Source of the DNA: Dehalococcoidia bacterium
GTDB taxonomy: Bacteria > Chloroflexota > Dehalococcoidia > CAUJGQ01
Assembly (NCBI GenBank): GCA_035310145.1
Contig: DATGEL010000061.1
Location: 1-64,000 of the forward strand
DNA: 64,000 nucleotides
Direction of reading: 5' to 3'
A program made the position numbers and the translations under genes. Under the pieces are notes generated by a model. That model was not told the origin of the DNA and did not search any database. It was given only the letters and a program-made list of their open reading frames with translations. Shown here one piece after another: positions 17,715-25,160 of this stretch; position 1 is the stretch's first letter, and each line of letters starts with the position of its first letter.

Positions 17715-17817
17715 CGTAGCGTACCTCTCATCATCATCGCCTCACGGCGCCATCGTGCTGTGTCAAACGCTGCCGCGGCCGCGCCCGGGGACGGCGCCGG
17801 GCGCCGCACACCGCGCA

Positions 17818-18234
17818 CTACTCGAACGGCAGATCGTCGGGGTCGTTGATCTCGCCGTCCATCATCGCGTCGCGGCCGCCGTTGCCAGCGGCAGCGGGCG
17901 CGCCCGCGCGATCGAGGAACTGCACGTCCTGCGCCACGACTTCCGTCGTGTAGCGCTTTTGGCCGTCCTGCCCGTCCCACGACCGCGTCTGCAGGCGGCC
18001 CTCGACGTAGACGCGCCGGCCCTTTTGCAAGAACTGGTTGCACTGCTCGGCCAGCTTGTTCCAGGTCACCACCCGCACCCACTCGGTCTCTTCGCGGCGT
18101 TCGCCGTCGGCCGAGCTGTACTGGCGGCTGACCGCGACGGTGAAGTTCGTGACCGCGCTGCCGTTGGCCGTGAACCGCATCTCCGGGTCGCGGCCGAGGT
18201 TGCCGATGATCATCACCTTGTTCAGGCCCGCCAT
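17818..18234 (-). CDS. ssb: Single-stranded DNA-binding protein
   Basis: The 138-residue protein has the OB fold of bacterial SSB: MAGLNKVMIIGNLGRDPEMR, FTVAVSRQY, TEWVRVVTWNKLAEQCNQFLQKGRRVYVEGRLQTRSW, and a C-terminal acidic tip DPDDLPFE that recruits partner proteins. It sits between rpsF and rpsR as in many bacteria, with a 128-base gap to rpsF. The ATG follows GAGAGGAGTTCCGGCG. Confidence 0.97.
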   Translation of the reverse strand: MAGLNKVMIIGNLGRDPEMRFTANGSAVTNFTVAVSRQYSSADGERREETEWVRVVTWNKLAEQCNQFLQKGRRVYVEGRLQTRSWDGQDGQKRYTTEVVAQDVQFLDRAGAPAAAGNGGRDAMMDGEINDPDDLPFE

Positions 18235-18398
18235 CGCCGGAACTCCTCTCGCTCCCTATCCGTTGCTCGCTGCTGTACTCATCGTCCCGACATCCCGCGG
18301 GCTGCCCGCCCGGCGGCCGCCCGTGCGGCCGTCCTGCAAGCCGCGGGCCCTGTCATCGTGCAACCGCACCTCCTGTACTTCCACCGAGCTGCGCGGGG

Positions 18399-18689
18399 CT
18401 ATTTCTCGTCCGTGCGCACGATCAGGTGACGGATCACCTCTTCGGAGATGCGCAGGTTCGCCTCCAGCTCGGCCACGCTGGGCGCCGGCAGCTTCAGCTC
18501 CGTCACCACGTACGTGCCCTCGGTGAAGCGCTTGATCGGATAGGCCAGCCGCCGCCGGCCCCACTGGTCGACATTGGTGACCTCGCCGCCGCGGTTGGCG
18601 ATGTAGGTGTTGATCCGCTCGACCGCGGCCGGCACCTCTTCCTCGCCGATCTGCGGACTCAGGATCGTGACCAGCTCGTACTGATGCAC
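18399..18689 (-). CDS. rpsF: 30S ribosomal protein S6
   Basis: The 96-residue protein has the S6 pattern YELVTILSPQIGEEEV, INTYIANRGGEVTNVDQWGRRRLAYPIKRFTEGTYVV and LRISEEVIRHLIVR. The GTG at 18689 follows GGAGGGAAACCC, a strong ribosome site, so longer forms reaching 18749 are rejected. First gene of rpsF-ssb-rpsR; S6 and S18 bind together on the 30S platform. Confidence 0.96.
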   Translation of the reverse strand: MHQYELVTILSPQIGEEEVPAAVERINTYIANRGGEVTNVDQWGRRRLAYPIKRFTEGTYVVTELKLPAPSVAELEANLRISEEVIRHLIVRTDEK

Positions 18690-18739
18690 CGGGTTTCCCT
18701 CCAGGCCGGCGATGCCCGCGCTCGGCGCACCGCCCGTAG

Positions 18740-18768
18740 AGTATAGCATAACAGCTTTGCGGCATTCC
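18740..18768 (-). promoter_or_regulatory. Putative rpsF operon promoter
   Basis: A good -10 box, TATACT, reads leftward at 18745-18740, about 50 bases before the rpsF start and preceded by TTATGC. The -35 position (GGAATG) matches poorly, so the element is supported mainly by the -10 and its location. Confidence 0.4.
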
Positions 18769-18779
18769 CCCCGGCGGCC

Positions 18780-20045
18780 TCAGGCAGCGATGCCCGGCAC
18801 GGGGAAGCGGGCGCACAGCTCCTCGACATCGCCGCGCACGCGCTGCGTCACCGTCGCCTCACCGCCGCTCTGCAACACCTCGAGCATCCAGCCGGCGATG
18901 CGGCGCATCTCGGCCACACCCATACCGCGCGTGGTCAGCGCCGGCGTGCCGACGCGGATGCCGCTGGCGATCGTGGGCGGGCGCTGGTCGTAGGGGATCG
19001 TGTTCTTGTTGACGGTGATGCCGGCCTCGTCCAGCAGGCGCTCGGCCTTCTTGCCGCTCATGCCGAGGCCGGTGAGGTCGCAGAGCAGCAGGTGCGTGTC
19101 TGTGCCGCCGGAGACGATGCGCACGCCGCCGGCCTGCAGGTCCGCTGCCAGGGTGCGGGCGTTCTGCAGCACGGCGAGCTGGTAGTCGCGGAAGGCGGGC
19201 CGCATCGCCTCGCCGAAGGCGACGGCCTTGCCGGCGACGACGTGCATTAACGGGCCGCCCTGCAGGCCGGGGAAGACCGCGCGGTCGATCGCCTTGCCCA
19301 GCTCGGCCTTGCAGAGGATGAAGGCGCTGCGCGGGCCGCGCAGGGTCTTGTGCGTGGTCGATGTGACGATATCCGACATCGGCACGGGGCTGGGATGCAC
19401 GCCGGCGGCGACGAGGCCGCTGATGTGCGCCATGTCCACCATCAGCCTGGCGCCAACGTCGTCGGCCACGGCGCGGAACTGGTCGAAGTCGAGCGTGCGT
19501 GGGTATGCCGTGGCGCCGGCGACGATCAGCTTCGGCCGGCACTCGCGCGCCGTCTGCGCCAGCGCGGCGAAGTCGATCTGCTCGCTCTCGCGGTCCACAC
19601 CGTAGGGCACGAAGTTGTAGAGCCGGCCGGAGAAGTTGACGGGAAGGCCGTGCGAAAGGTGCCCGCCCTGCGCGAGGTTGAGGCCCATCGCCGTGTCGCC
19701 CGGCTCGAGCACGGCGAAGTAGGCGGCCATGTTCGCCTGGGCGCCGGCATGGGGCTGCACGTTGGCGTACTCGGCGCCGAAAAGCTGCTTCGCCCGGTCG
19801 CGCGCCAGGTTCTCGACGATATCGACGAACTCGCAGCCGCCGTAGTAGCGGGCGCCGGGGTAGCCCTCGGCGTACTTGTTGGTGAGCACGGTGCCGACGG
19901 CTTCGAGCACGGCCTGGCTGGTGTAGTTTTCAGAGGCGATCATCTCCAGCTTGAAGCGCTGGCGGTGCTCTTCGCTGCGCACGGCGGCGAAGACTTCCGG
20001 GTCTTGCTCGGCAAGGCTCTGGCGTGCGTCGACCAACTGCGCCAT
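18780..20045 (-). CDS. glyA: Serine hydroxymethyltransferase
   Basis: The 421-residue PLP enzyme interconverts serine and glycine with transfer of the one-carbon unit to tetrahydrofolate. Hallmarks are [14 protein letters not shown] (read [14 protein letters not shown]), the [16 protein letters not shown] box, [36 protein letters not shown], and [19 protein letters not shown] with the PLP lysine. Length is typical. It has its own promoter and a structured leader of about 135 bases (see those entries). Together with folE it feeds one-carbon metabolism. Confidence 0.97.
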   Translation of the reverse strand: MAQLVDARQSLAEQDPEVFAAVRSEEHRQRFKLEMIASENYTSQAVLEAVGTVLTNKYAEGYPGARYYGGCEFVDIVENLARDRAKQLFGAEYANVQPHAGAQANMAAYFAVLEPGDTAMGLNLAQGGHLSHGLPVNFSGRLYNFVPYGVDRESEQIDFAALAQTARECRPKLIVAGATAYPRTLDFDQFRAVADDVGARLMVDMAHISGLVAAGVHPSPVPMSDIVTSTTHKTLRGPRSAFILCKAELGKAIDRAVFPGLQGGPLMHVVAGKAVAFGEAMRPAFRDYQLAVLQNARTLAADLQAGGVRIVSGGTDTHLLLCDLTGLGMSGKKAERLLDEAGITVNKNTIPYDQRPPTIASGIRVGTPALTTRGMGVAEMRRIAGWMLEVLQSGGEATVTQRVRGDVEELCARFPVPGIAA

Positions 20046-20185
20046 CGTGGTCGCTCCTGCGGCGCGAGCGCCGGGACAACGAAAAGAGCCACGTCATCGC
20101 TGTCGTGGCTCGCGGGACGCATCCCGAAGGCGCCCGGGGCTTGCCCGCTCTCCCGCCGCGCGCCGGCTCCGGGCCGCGATCGATC
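20046..20185 (-). promoter_or_regulatory. Structured glyA leader
   Basis: The transcribed leader holds two hairpins: one from CGGGCGC to GCGTCCCG (roughly 20135-20112) and GAGCCACG/CGTGGCTC with a 10-base loop, followed on the minus strand by TTTTCG (about 20112-20083). The second has terminator form although glyA follows, so attenuation or a riboswitch is possible. It does not match the glycine, THF or ZTP riboswitch consensus as I know them. Confidence 0.45.
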
Positions 20186-20189
20186 TGCA

Positions 20190-20223
20190 AAGACGATAGC
20201 CCGCGCCCGGGGTAGTGTCAAAC
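20190..20223 (-). promoter_or_regulatory. glyA promoter
   Basis: Reading leftward, TTGACA is followed after exactly 17 bases by TATCGT, a strong sigma-70-type pair, between the hpf stop and glyA. Transcription would start near 20183. Confidence 0.65.
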
Positions 20224-20228
20224 GAGTC

Positions 20229-20816
20229 TCACGATACCTCGGGCAGGATCAGGCCGTAGCCGCCGTCGTTGCGCTTGTAGAGCAGGCCGTACGTCTTCTC
20301 GTCGGCTTTGAAGAAGAGGAAGAAATCGTGGCCGAGCAGATCGGCCTGCTGGATCGCCTCCTCCACGGTCATCGGCTTCATCGGGAAGCGCTTGACGCGG
20401 ACCACGTCCTCCGGCGAGATCGGCGCGGCCTCGTCGTCGTCATCCGAAACGTCGATCTCCGCCACGGCGGGGTTGGCCGGCTCGCTCACGAGCGAGCGGG
20501 TGAAGGAGGTGCGGTCCTTCTGCCGGCGGCGCTGCCGGTAGCGCCGCGCCTGGCGCGCCAGCTTGTCGGCGGCCGCATCGATGGCGGCCTCCAGGTCGCG
20601 GGCGCGTTCCTCGGCGCGTACGATGCGGCGGCCGTCGTTGAGCGTGGCCTGCACGATGTAGCGCTGCTCGGCCGCGCGCGTCTCCTCGCGGCGCAGCTCC
20701 AGCACCAGCTCCGTGCTCTCCGGAAGGTAGCGGTCAAGCCGCGTGAAGCGCCGCCGCGCATGCGCCTTGATCGGGTCCGGCACCGCCAGCCCCTGACCTT
20801 TGAAGGTAAGCTGCAT
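20229..20816 (-). CDS. hpf: Ribosome hibernation promoting factor, long form
   Basis: The 195-residue protein binds the decoding centre of idle ribosomes and, in the long form, dimerises them into 100S particles. The N-terminal S30AE domain (residues 1-105) has ARRRFTRLDRYLPEST, VQATLNDGRRIVRAEERARDLEAAIDAAADKLARQ; a variable acidic linker follows; the C-terminal dimerisation domain (from about 130) has VVRVKRFPMKPMTVEEAIQQADLLGHDFFLFF. The ATG at 20816 starts the domain directly. It is downstream of comF with a 40-base gap, a frequent pairing. Confidence 0.94.
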   Translation of the reverse strand: MQLTFKGQGLAVPDPIKAHARRRFTRLDRYLPESTELVLELRREETRAAEQRYIVQATLNDGRRIVRAEERARDLEAAIDAAADKLARQARRYRQRRRQKDRTSFTRSLVSEPANPAVAEIDVSDDDDEAAPISPEDVVRVKRFPMKPMTVEEAIQQADLLGHDFFLFFKADEKTYGLLYKRNDGGYGLILPEVS

Positions 20817-20856
20817 CGTCCCCGCTCCCTGCGGGCCGGGTGTGGCCCGAGTCTGA

Positions 20857-21564
20857 TCAGCCGGCGATGGCGAAGGCGAGGCCGTAGACCGCCTCGGCGC
20901 CGGCCTGGAAGAGCACATCGGCGCAGGCGCCGAGCGTGGCGCCCGTGGTGGTGACGTCGTCTACCAGCAGGAGGCGACGCCCTTTGATACGTGTCTCGTC
21001 GGCGCAGGCGAAGGCGCCGTAGATGTTGGCCCGCCGCTCCGCCTCGGAAATCGTGCGCGCCTGCGGCGACGTGGCGCGGGTGCGGAGCAGCAGCTCCGGT
21101 GCGCAGGTCAGCCCGAGCGCCTGCGCCATGGGCCGCGCCAGCTTTTCGGCCTGGTTGAAGCCGCGCGAGCGCCGGCGCCACGAATGCAGCGGCACGGGCA
21201 CGACGAGATCGGCGGCAAGGCGCCAGCCCGGCCACGCCGCGGCCAGCAGCGCCGCCATCGGCGCCGCCAGCGCGTACTGCCCGCCGTACTTCACCGCGGT
21301 GACCAGCCGGCGCGCGCCACCGCGGTAGACGAAGGGTGCGCGGATCGCCGTGCACTCGCAGCCGTACGCGGAACAGCGCGGGCATTCGCCGGCGGCGTAC
21401 GCCTGCCAGCAGCGCGTGCAGCGCTTCTCCGCTGCCGCCGGCAACGCGCCGCGGCAGCGCCCGCAGAGGAGGCTGCCGAAGGCGCCGCACACGCCGCAGC
21501 GCGCGGGCAGAAGCTGCTCCAGTCCTGCCGCCCAAACGCGCGAAACGGCGGTTGCCAGCGTCAT
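20857..21564 (-). CDS. comF: ComF family phosphoribosyltransferase-like protein
   Basis: The 235-residue protein has an N-terminal zinc-finger region with four CxxC pairs or near-pairs (CGVCGAF, CGRCRG, CTRCWQAY, CPRCSAYGC) and a C-terminal phosphoribosyltransferase domain with PVPLHSWRRRSRGFNQAEKLAR and the PRPP motif LLLVDDVTTTGATLGACA. ComF proteins act in DNA uptake in transformable bacteria, in the cytoplasm near the ComEC channel. Family assignment is firm; competence in this organism is not shown. Confidence 0.92.
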   Translation of the reverse strand: MTLATAVSRVWAAGLEQLLPARCGVCGAFGSLLCGRCRGALPAAAEKRCTRCWQAYAAGECPRCSAYGCECTAIRAPFVYRGGARRLVTAVKYGGQYALAAPMAALLAAAWPGWRLAADLVVPVPLHSWRRRSRGFNQAEKLARPMAQALGLTCAPELLLRTRATSPQARTISEAERRANIYGAFACADETRIKGRRLLLVDDVTTTGATLGACADVLFQAGAEAVYGLAFAIAG

Positions 21565-21644
21565 GCGTCGCCGCCCGGCCCGATCGCTTCCGGCGCCCGG
21601 CGTCGCGCCGGATCAACGCCGGGAGACCATCCTACTACGCCGCG

Positions 21645-22274
21645 CTACTGGCCGGGGTCGGGCGTGGGGCTGGCCTGCGGGTTGAACAGGCTCGATGCGG
21701 CAAAGACTTGCGAGAGATCAACGGAATCGCCGGCTTGCAGGCCGTTGCGGGCATACCACGTTGCGTTCGCCTCGATCGCCACCTGGTAGGGCGCGGCGGG
21801 CGTGTGCGCGTCCAGCGTCTCCGCCTGCATCTCCTGGATGTCCACGATCGTGCCGTTGGCGTCGATGAAGGCGATCGAAAGGGGAATCAGCGTGTCCTTC
21901 ATCCAGAACGACTCGGTGACCTCTGTGCTCCAGAGAAAGGCCATGCCCTGGTCGTCCGGCATGCTGGGGCGGTTCATCAGGCCCAGCTCGCGCGCCGGCT
22001 CCGTGTCGGCGATCTCGACGTAGAGCTGCACCTGCTGCCCGTCCGCCGTCGTGAAGGCCGCCGCCGGCAGGCCGTTCTGCGCGCTCTGCTGCACCGTCGC
22101 CGCACGGCGCGCCGGCGTGGCGCTGGCCTGGGCGAAGGCCGCACGGGCAGCGGGCCGGCGACTCTGCGCGTGTGACGAGACGCAGCCGCACAGCGCCAGC
22201 ATCAGCGCGGCTGCGAGCGCCGCCGCGCGCTGCAGTCGTGAACTCGTGAACGAACCGCTCCAGATCAGTTTCAT
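21645..22274 (-). CDS. DUF192 family lipoprotein
   Basis: The 209-residue product has a signal peptide with ALMLALCGCVSS, a lipobox placing Cys at about residue 33, and a DUF192 domain from about 80: YVEIADTEPARELGLMNRPSMPDDQGMAFLW, FWMKDTLIPLSIAFIDANG, IVDIQEMQ and the closing ANATWYARNGLQAGDSV. The family is small, extracytoplasmic and of unknown activity. The ATG at 22274 starts the signal; a GTG just upstream is also possible. It opens the envelope-protein block. Confidence 0.88.
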   Translation of the reverse strand: MKLIWSGSFTSSRLQRAAALAAALMLALCGCVSSHAQSRRPAARAAFAQASATPARRAATVQQSAQNGLPAAAFTTADGQQVQLYVEIADTEPARELGLMNRPSMPDDQGMAFLWSTEVTESFWMKDTLIPLSIAFIDANGTIVDIQEMQAETLDAHTPAAPYQVAIEANATWYARNGLQAGDSVDLSQVFAASSLFNPQASPTPDPGQ

Positions 22275-22341
22275 CACCGCCACCCCACCCCCAATCGCGG
22301 CCACGGTATCACAGCCGGCCCCGTCTTCCCGCCGCCGGCCG

Positions 22342-24165
22342 TCAGGGCGAGCTGCTCAGGTGCAGCACGATCGGCGCCGTGGCATAGACCCAATAGGGCG
22401 CGTCGCCGCTCAGCGTCTGGAGGTCGCTGGGCGCGGCCGCGTCGCCGAAGAAGCCGCGCCAGACGGCGCCGGCCGCGTCCCAGCCGAAGAGGCTCCTGGG
22501 TGGCGCCGAGAACGCGTTGAGCGCGGCGGCCGGTGGGCCTGCCGGCAGCTCGAGATTGTTCCAGCCGGGCGACAAGGTGAGCGTTGGCGGCGGATCCGTG
22601 CCCGTGGGCGTCGTCGTGAAGTCGGCGGCCTCCTGCAGGAAGATCCAGTAGGCGCCGCGCTCCACCAGGAGCTGCAGGTCGCTCGCCGCGGGCGCGGCGG
22701 GCAGATAGGCGGACCAGGTCGCCCGCAGCGGATCCCACTGGTAGACGCTGCTGACTTTGCCCTTGAGCGGCGCCAGCGCCGTGTCGATGCGCCGGGTCGG
22801 GCCCTCGTACAGCAGGTTGTTCCAGCCCTGCTGCAGGTGCACGGTCCGCGGCGTGGTGGGGCTGCCATGCGGGTCCTTGCCCTTCACCGCCAGCGTCAGC
22901 GCACGGTACGCGTTCACGCGGCCGCAGCCGTAGGCCGGATTCCAGCCGTCGGGCACGTCGCAGGTCGAGCTGATCCATTTGACGGTGTTGGCGTTCGTGG
23001 CGCCGGGCAGCGCCATCAGCAGCGCCGCGATGCCCGCGACCTGCGGCGCGGCGAACGAGGTGCCGCTGCCGATCGAATATTCGCCGCCGGGGAAGGTGGT
23101 GAGGATGCGCTCGCCGGGCGCCGCGACCTTCACCCAGGGACCGAAGTTGGAGAACGAAGACGGCTGGTCGTTCATGTCCGTGGAGGCCACCGCGAGCACG
23201 TGCGTATCGGCGGCGGGGAAGACGCCGGCGTTGCAGCCGCCGCCGTTGCCCGCCGAGGCCACCAGCACGGCGCCGTGGTTCCAGGCGTAGCTGATCGCGT
23301 CGCGCATCGGCGGCGACTCGGGCGCACCGCAGGCTCCGCTGAAGCTGAAGTTCAGCACATTGGCGCCGTGGTCTACGGCCCAGAGCAGGCCGGTGATGAA
23401 GTCGCTCTCCAGCCCCTGGTCGTTCTGCGTCATGCGCACCGGCAGAATCGAGGCGTTCCAGGCGACGCCGGCGATCCCTTCGCGGTTATCGGTCTGCGCG
23501 GCGATGATGCCGGCAACGTTGGTGCCGTGGCCCTCCGGGTCCTGCGGCGGTGTGCCCTTGCCGTCTGGAAAGCACCGCCGGTCGGCAATCAGATTGCAGC
23601 CGATCGGCAGCAGGTGCCCGGCGAGGTCGGGATGACTCAGGTCCACGCCGGAGTCCAGCACGCCGACGATCACGCTGCTGGCGCCGCGGCTCAGCTCCCA
23701 GGCCCAGGGCACCTGCATCGTTTGCAAGGCCCACTGGCGCGCGTAGAGGCGATCGCCGGGCGACAGCGCGGCATGCAGCAGGTGGTCGGCGCCGGCCCAG
23801 GCCACGCGCGGGTCGGCGTTGAGCCGTCGCAGCGCCGCGCTCACCGCGCCGCGCCGCGCACGCAGCACCAGCACGCCCGTCTCCGGCAGGGCACGTACCA
23901 GGGCGAAGGCGCCGGCGTCGCGCAGCTCGGCCGGATCGAGCGAGCGATCCCGCAGCTTCACCAGCAGCGTGTCCGGCGCGGGCAAGTGGGTCACCTGCGG
24001 TTCGGACGGCGGAGACGCGGTGGGGCGCGCCGTGGCGTCGGTGGAGATGCCCAGCAGGAAGCAGGCGACGATGGCGCCCAGGACGAGCGGGAAGCGGAGG
24101 CTCACGCCCAACACCCGGACGGCCGCTGCAAGGCCGTCCCACGTTCGCAGACAGCGCTTCAACAC
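22342..24165 (-). CDS. Secreted subtilisin-family (S8) serine protease with two C-terminal WNN repeats
   Basis: The 607-residue protease has a signal or anchor helix (residues 17-40), an I9-like propeptide (about 65-130), and an intact catalytic domain: Asp171 in VIVGVLDSGVDLSHPDL, His213 in EGHGTNVAGI, Asn307 in VASAGNGGG and Ser370 in GSGTSFAAPQVAGIAALL. The C-terminus holds two repeats of about 75 residues (443-515 and 529-605) with GWNNL, a central F/YxWD, a Trp then Y/FF, and SDLQxL...YWxxxx. The same kind of module ends the DUF5667 protein at 28048-29694. It follows a DUF192 lipoprotein and precedes a sortase; a role in the extracellular face is likely. Confidence 0.94.
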   Translation of the reverse strand: MLKRCLRTWDGLAAAVRVLGVSLRFPLVLGAIVACFLLGISTDATARPTASPPSEPQVTHLPAPDTLLVKLRDRSLDPAELRDAGAFALVRALPETGVLVLRARRGAVSAALRRLNADPRVAWAGADHLLHAALSPGDRLYARQWALQTMQVPWAWELSRGASSVIVGVLDSGVDLSHPDLAGHLLPIGCNLIADRRCFPDGKGTPPQDPEGHGTNVAGIIAAQTDNREGIAGVAWNASILPVRMTQNDQGLESDFITGLLWAVDHGANVLNFSFSGACGAPESPPMRDAISYAWNHGAVLVASAGNGGGCNAGVFPAADTHVLAVASTDMNDQPSSFSNFGPWVKVAAPGERILTTFPGGEYSIGSGTSFAAPQVAGIAALLMALPGATNANTVKWISSTCDVPDGWNPAYGCGRVNAYRALTLAVKGKDPHGSPTTPRTVHLQQGWNNLLYEGPTRRIDTALAPLKGKVSSVYQWDPLRATWSAYLPAAPAASDLQLLVERGAYWIFLQEAADFTTTPTGTDPPPTLTLSPGWNNLELPAGPPAAALNAFSAPPRSLFGWDAAGAVWRGFFGDAAAPSDLQTLSGDAPYWVYATAPIVLHLSSSP

Positions 24166-24279
24166 CGGCGTTCGGCAGCCTGGAGGGCACCCCTGGCGGC
24201 GCCAGGGCCGATTCTGAAGCCGTCCTGGCTGCGCGCGCCGCGTGGCGGGGGGTGGTGCGTGCGCCGCGCGTGCCGCGAG

Positions 24280-24990
24280 CTACGAATAGACGCGCTCGGC
24301 CCGCACCACGCGCCGCTTGTTGTACTCCGCGGAGGCCTGATCGAACGTGCCCTCGCAGGTGATCATGGTAAGCGACTCGACGGGAGTGTCGCCCACAATT
24401 TCGTCAACCGGGGCCTTGTCGGCGTCGTACAATTCTGTATCCGTCACGGTGTAGTGCAGCGTGCGCCCGTCCTGCAGCACGAGCTGGATGTCGTCGCCCT
24501 TCTCCAGCTTCTTCAGATCCCAGAAGACGCCGGTCTGGTGCGTGTACCAGTCCACGTGGCCGGAGACCAGGGTATTGCCGCCGTGGGTGGGCAGCGGCGA
24601 GAAGTCGTAATAGCCGACGTCATCTTTGGTCTTGGGCGAGTCCATCTCGTTTGTGCCCGCGATCAGGCCGATCGTGACGAAGCGGGCATTGACGCTGATC
24701 TTGGGGATCACCAGCCGTGCCAGCGGCGAATCGTCCGGCGTCTCCGTCGGCGTCGCCGAGGGCGGGCGCAGGGCGACTTCAGGCGTCGGCTGCGGCGTGC
24801 TGACGGCCGCGGCCGGCGTCGTTCCGGGCAGGCTGATGCCGCTGGTTGCGGGCGGATTCGCCGTCTGCGTTGCCGTGGGCGTCTTCGACTTGCTGCCGCT
24901 GCTGCAGCCCGCCAGCAACAGCGCGCCCGCGAGCCCCAGCGCCAGGGTTGCGCCGCGCCCGCCGCGTGTGAAAGTGTGCCGTTCGTTCAT
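24280..24990 (-). CDS. Class E-like sortase, lipoprotein form
   Basis: The 236-residue protein has a lipobox (LLLAGC, Cys29), a Thr/Pro-rich linker to about 88 and a sortase domain with LVIPKISVNARFVTIG, GNTLVSGHVDWYTHQTGVFWDL (catalytic His145), SLTMITCEGTFD (Cys212) and RRVVRAERVYS (Arg). Sortases join surface proteins to the cell wall through a sorting signal. A lipid anchor in place of a transmembrane helix is unusual. No clear LPxTG-type substrate is seen in this window. Family firm. Confidence 0.9.
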   Translation of the reverse strand: MNERHTFTRGGRGATLALGLAGALLLAGCSSGSKSKTPTATQTANPPATSGISLPGTTPAAAVSTPQPTPEVALRPPSATPTETPDDSPLARLVIPKISVNARFVTIGLIAGTNEMDSPKTKDDVGYYDFSPLPTHGGNTLVSGHVDWYTHQTGVFWDLKKLEKGDDIQLVLQDGRTLHYTVTDTELYDADKAPVDEIVGDTPVESLTMITCEGTFDQASAEYNKRRVVRAERVYS

Positions 24991-25160
24991 CTACCGGGGT
25001 TCCTCCACCACTGCGACTCGGGTTCCGCCACCCGGCCGGATACCAGCGTGCGCGCCTCCGCCTGATCCAGCTTAGCCCGGCCGCCGCGCGAGAAGGCAAG
25101 CGCGCCAATGCCCTGTCGCCGGGCTCAGCCGGCGAACGGAGCAGAGATTTCAGCGCAGCA

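Noticed and set aside
20046-20185. Known glycine, THF or ZTP riboswitch before glyA
   Set aside because: Leader sequence does not contain the conserved core of those classes as recalled; only generic hairpins could be supported.
22051-25065. 1004-residue open frame on the plus strand
   Set aside because: Runs opposite the subtilase and sortase genes, which have clear catalytic motifs; no domain in the shadow frame.
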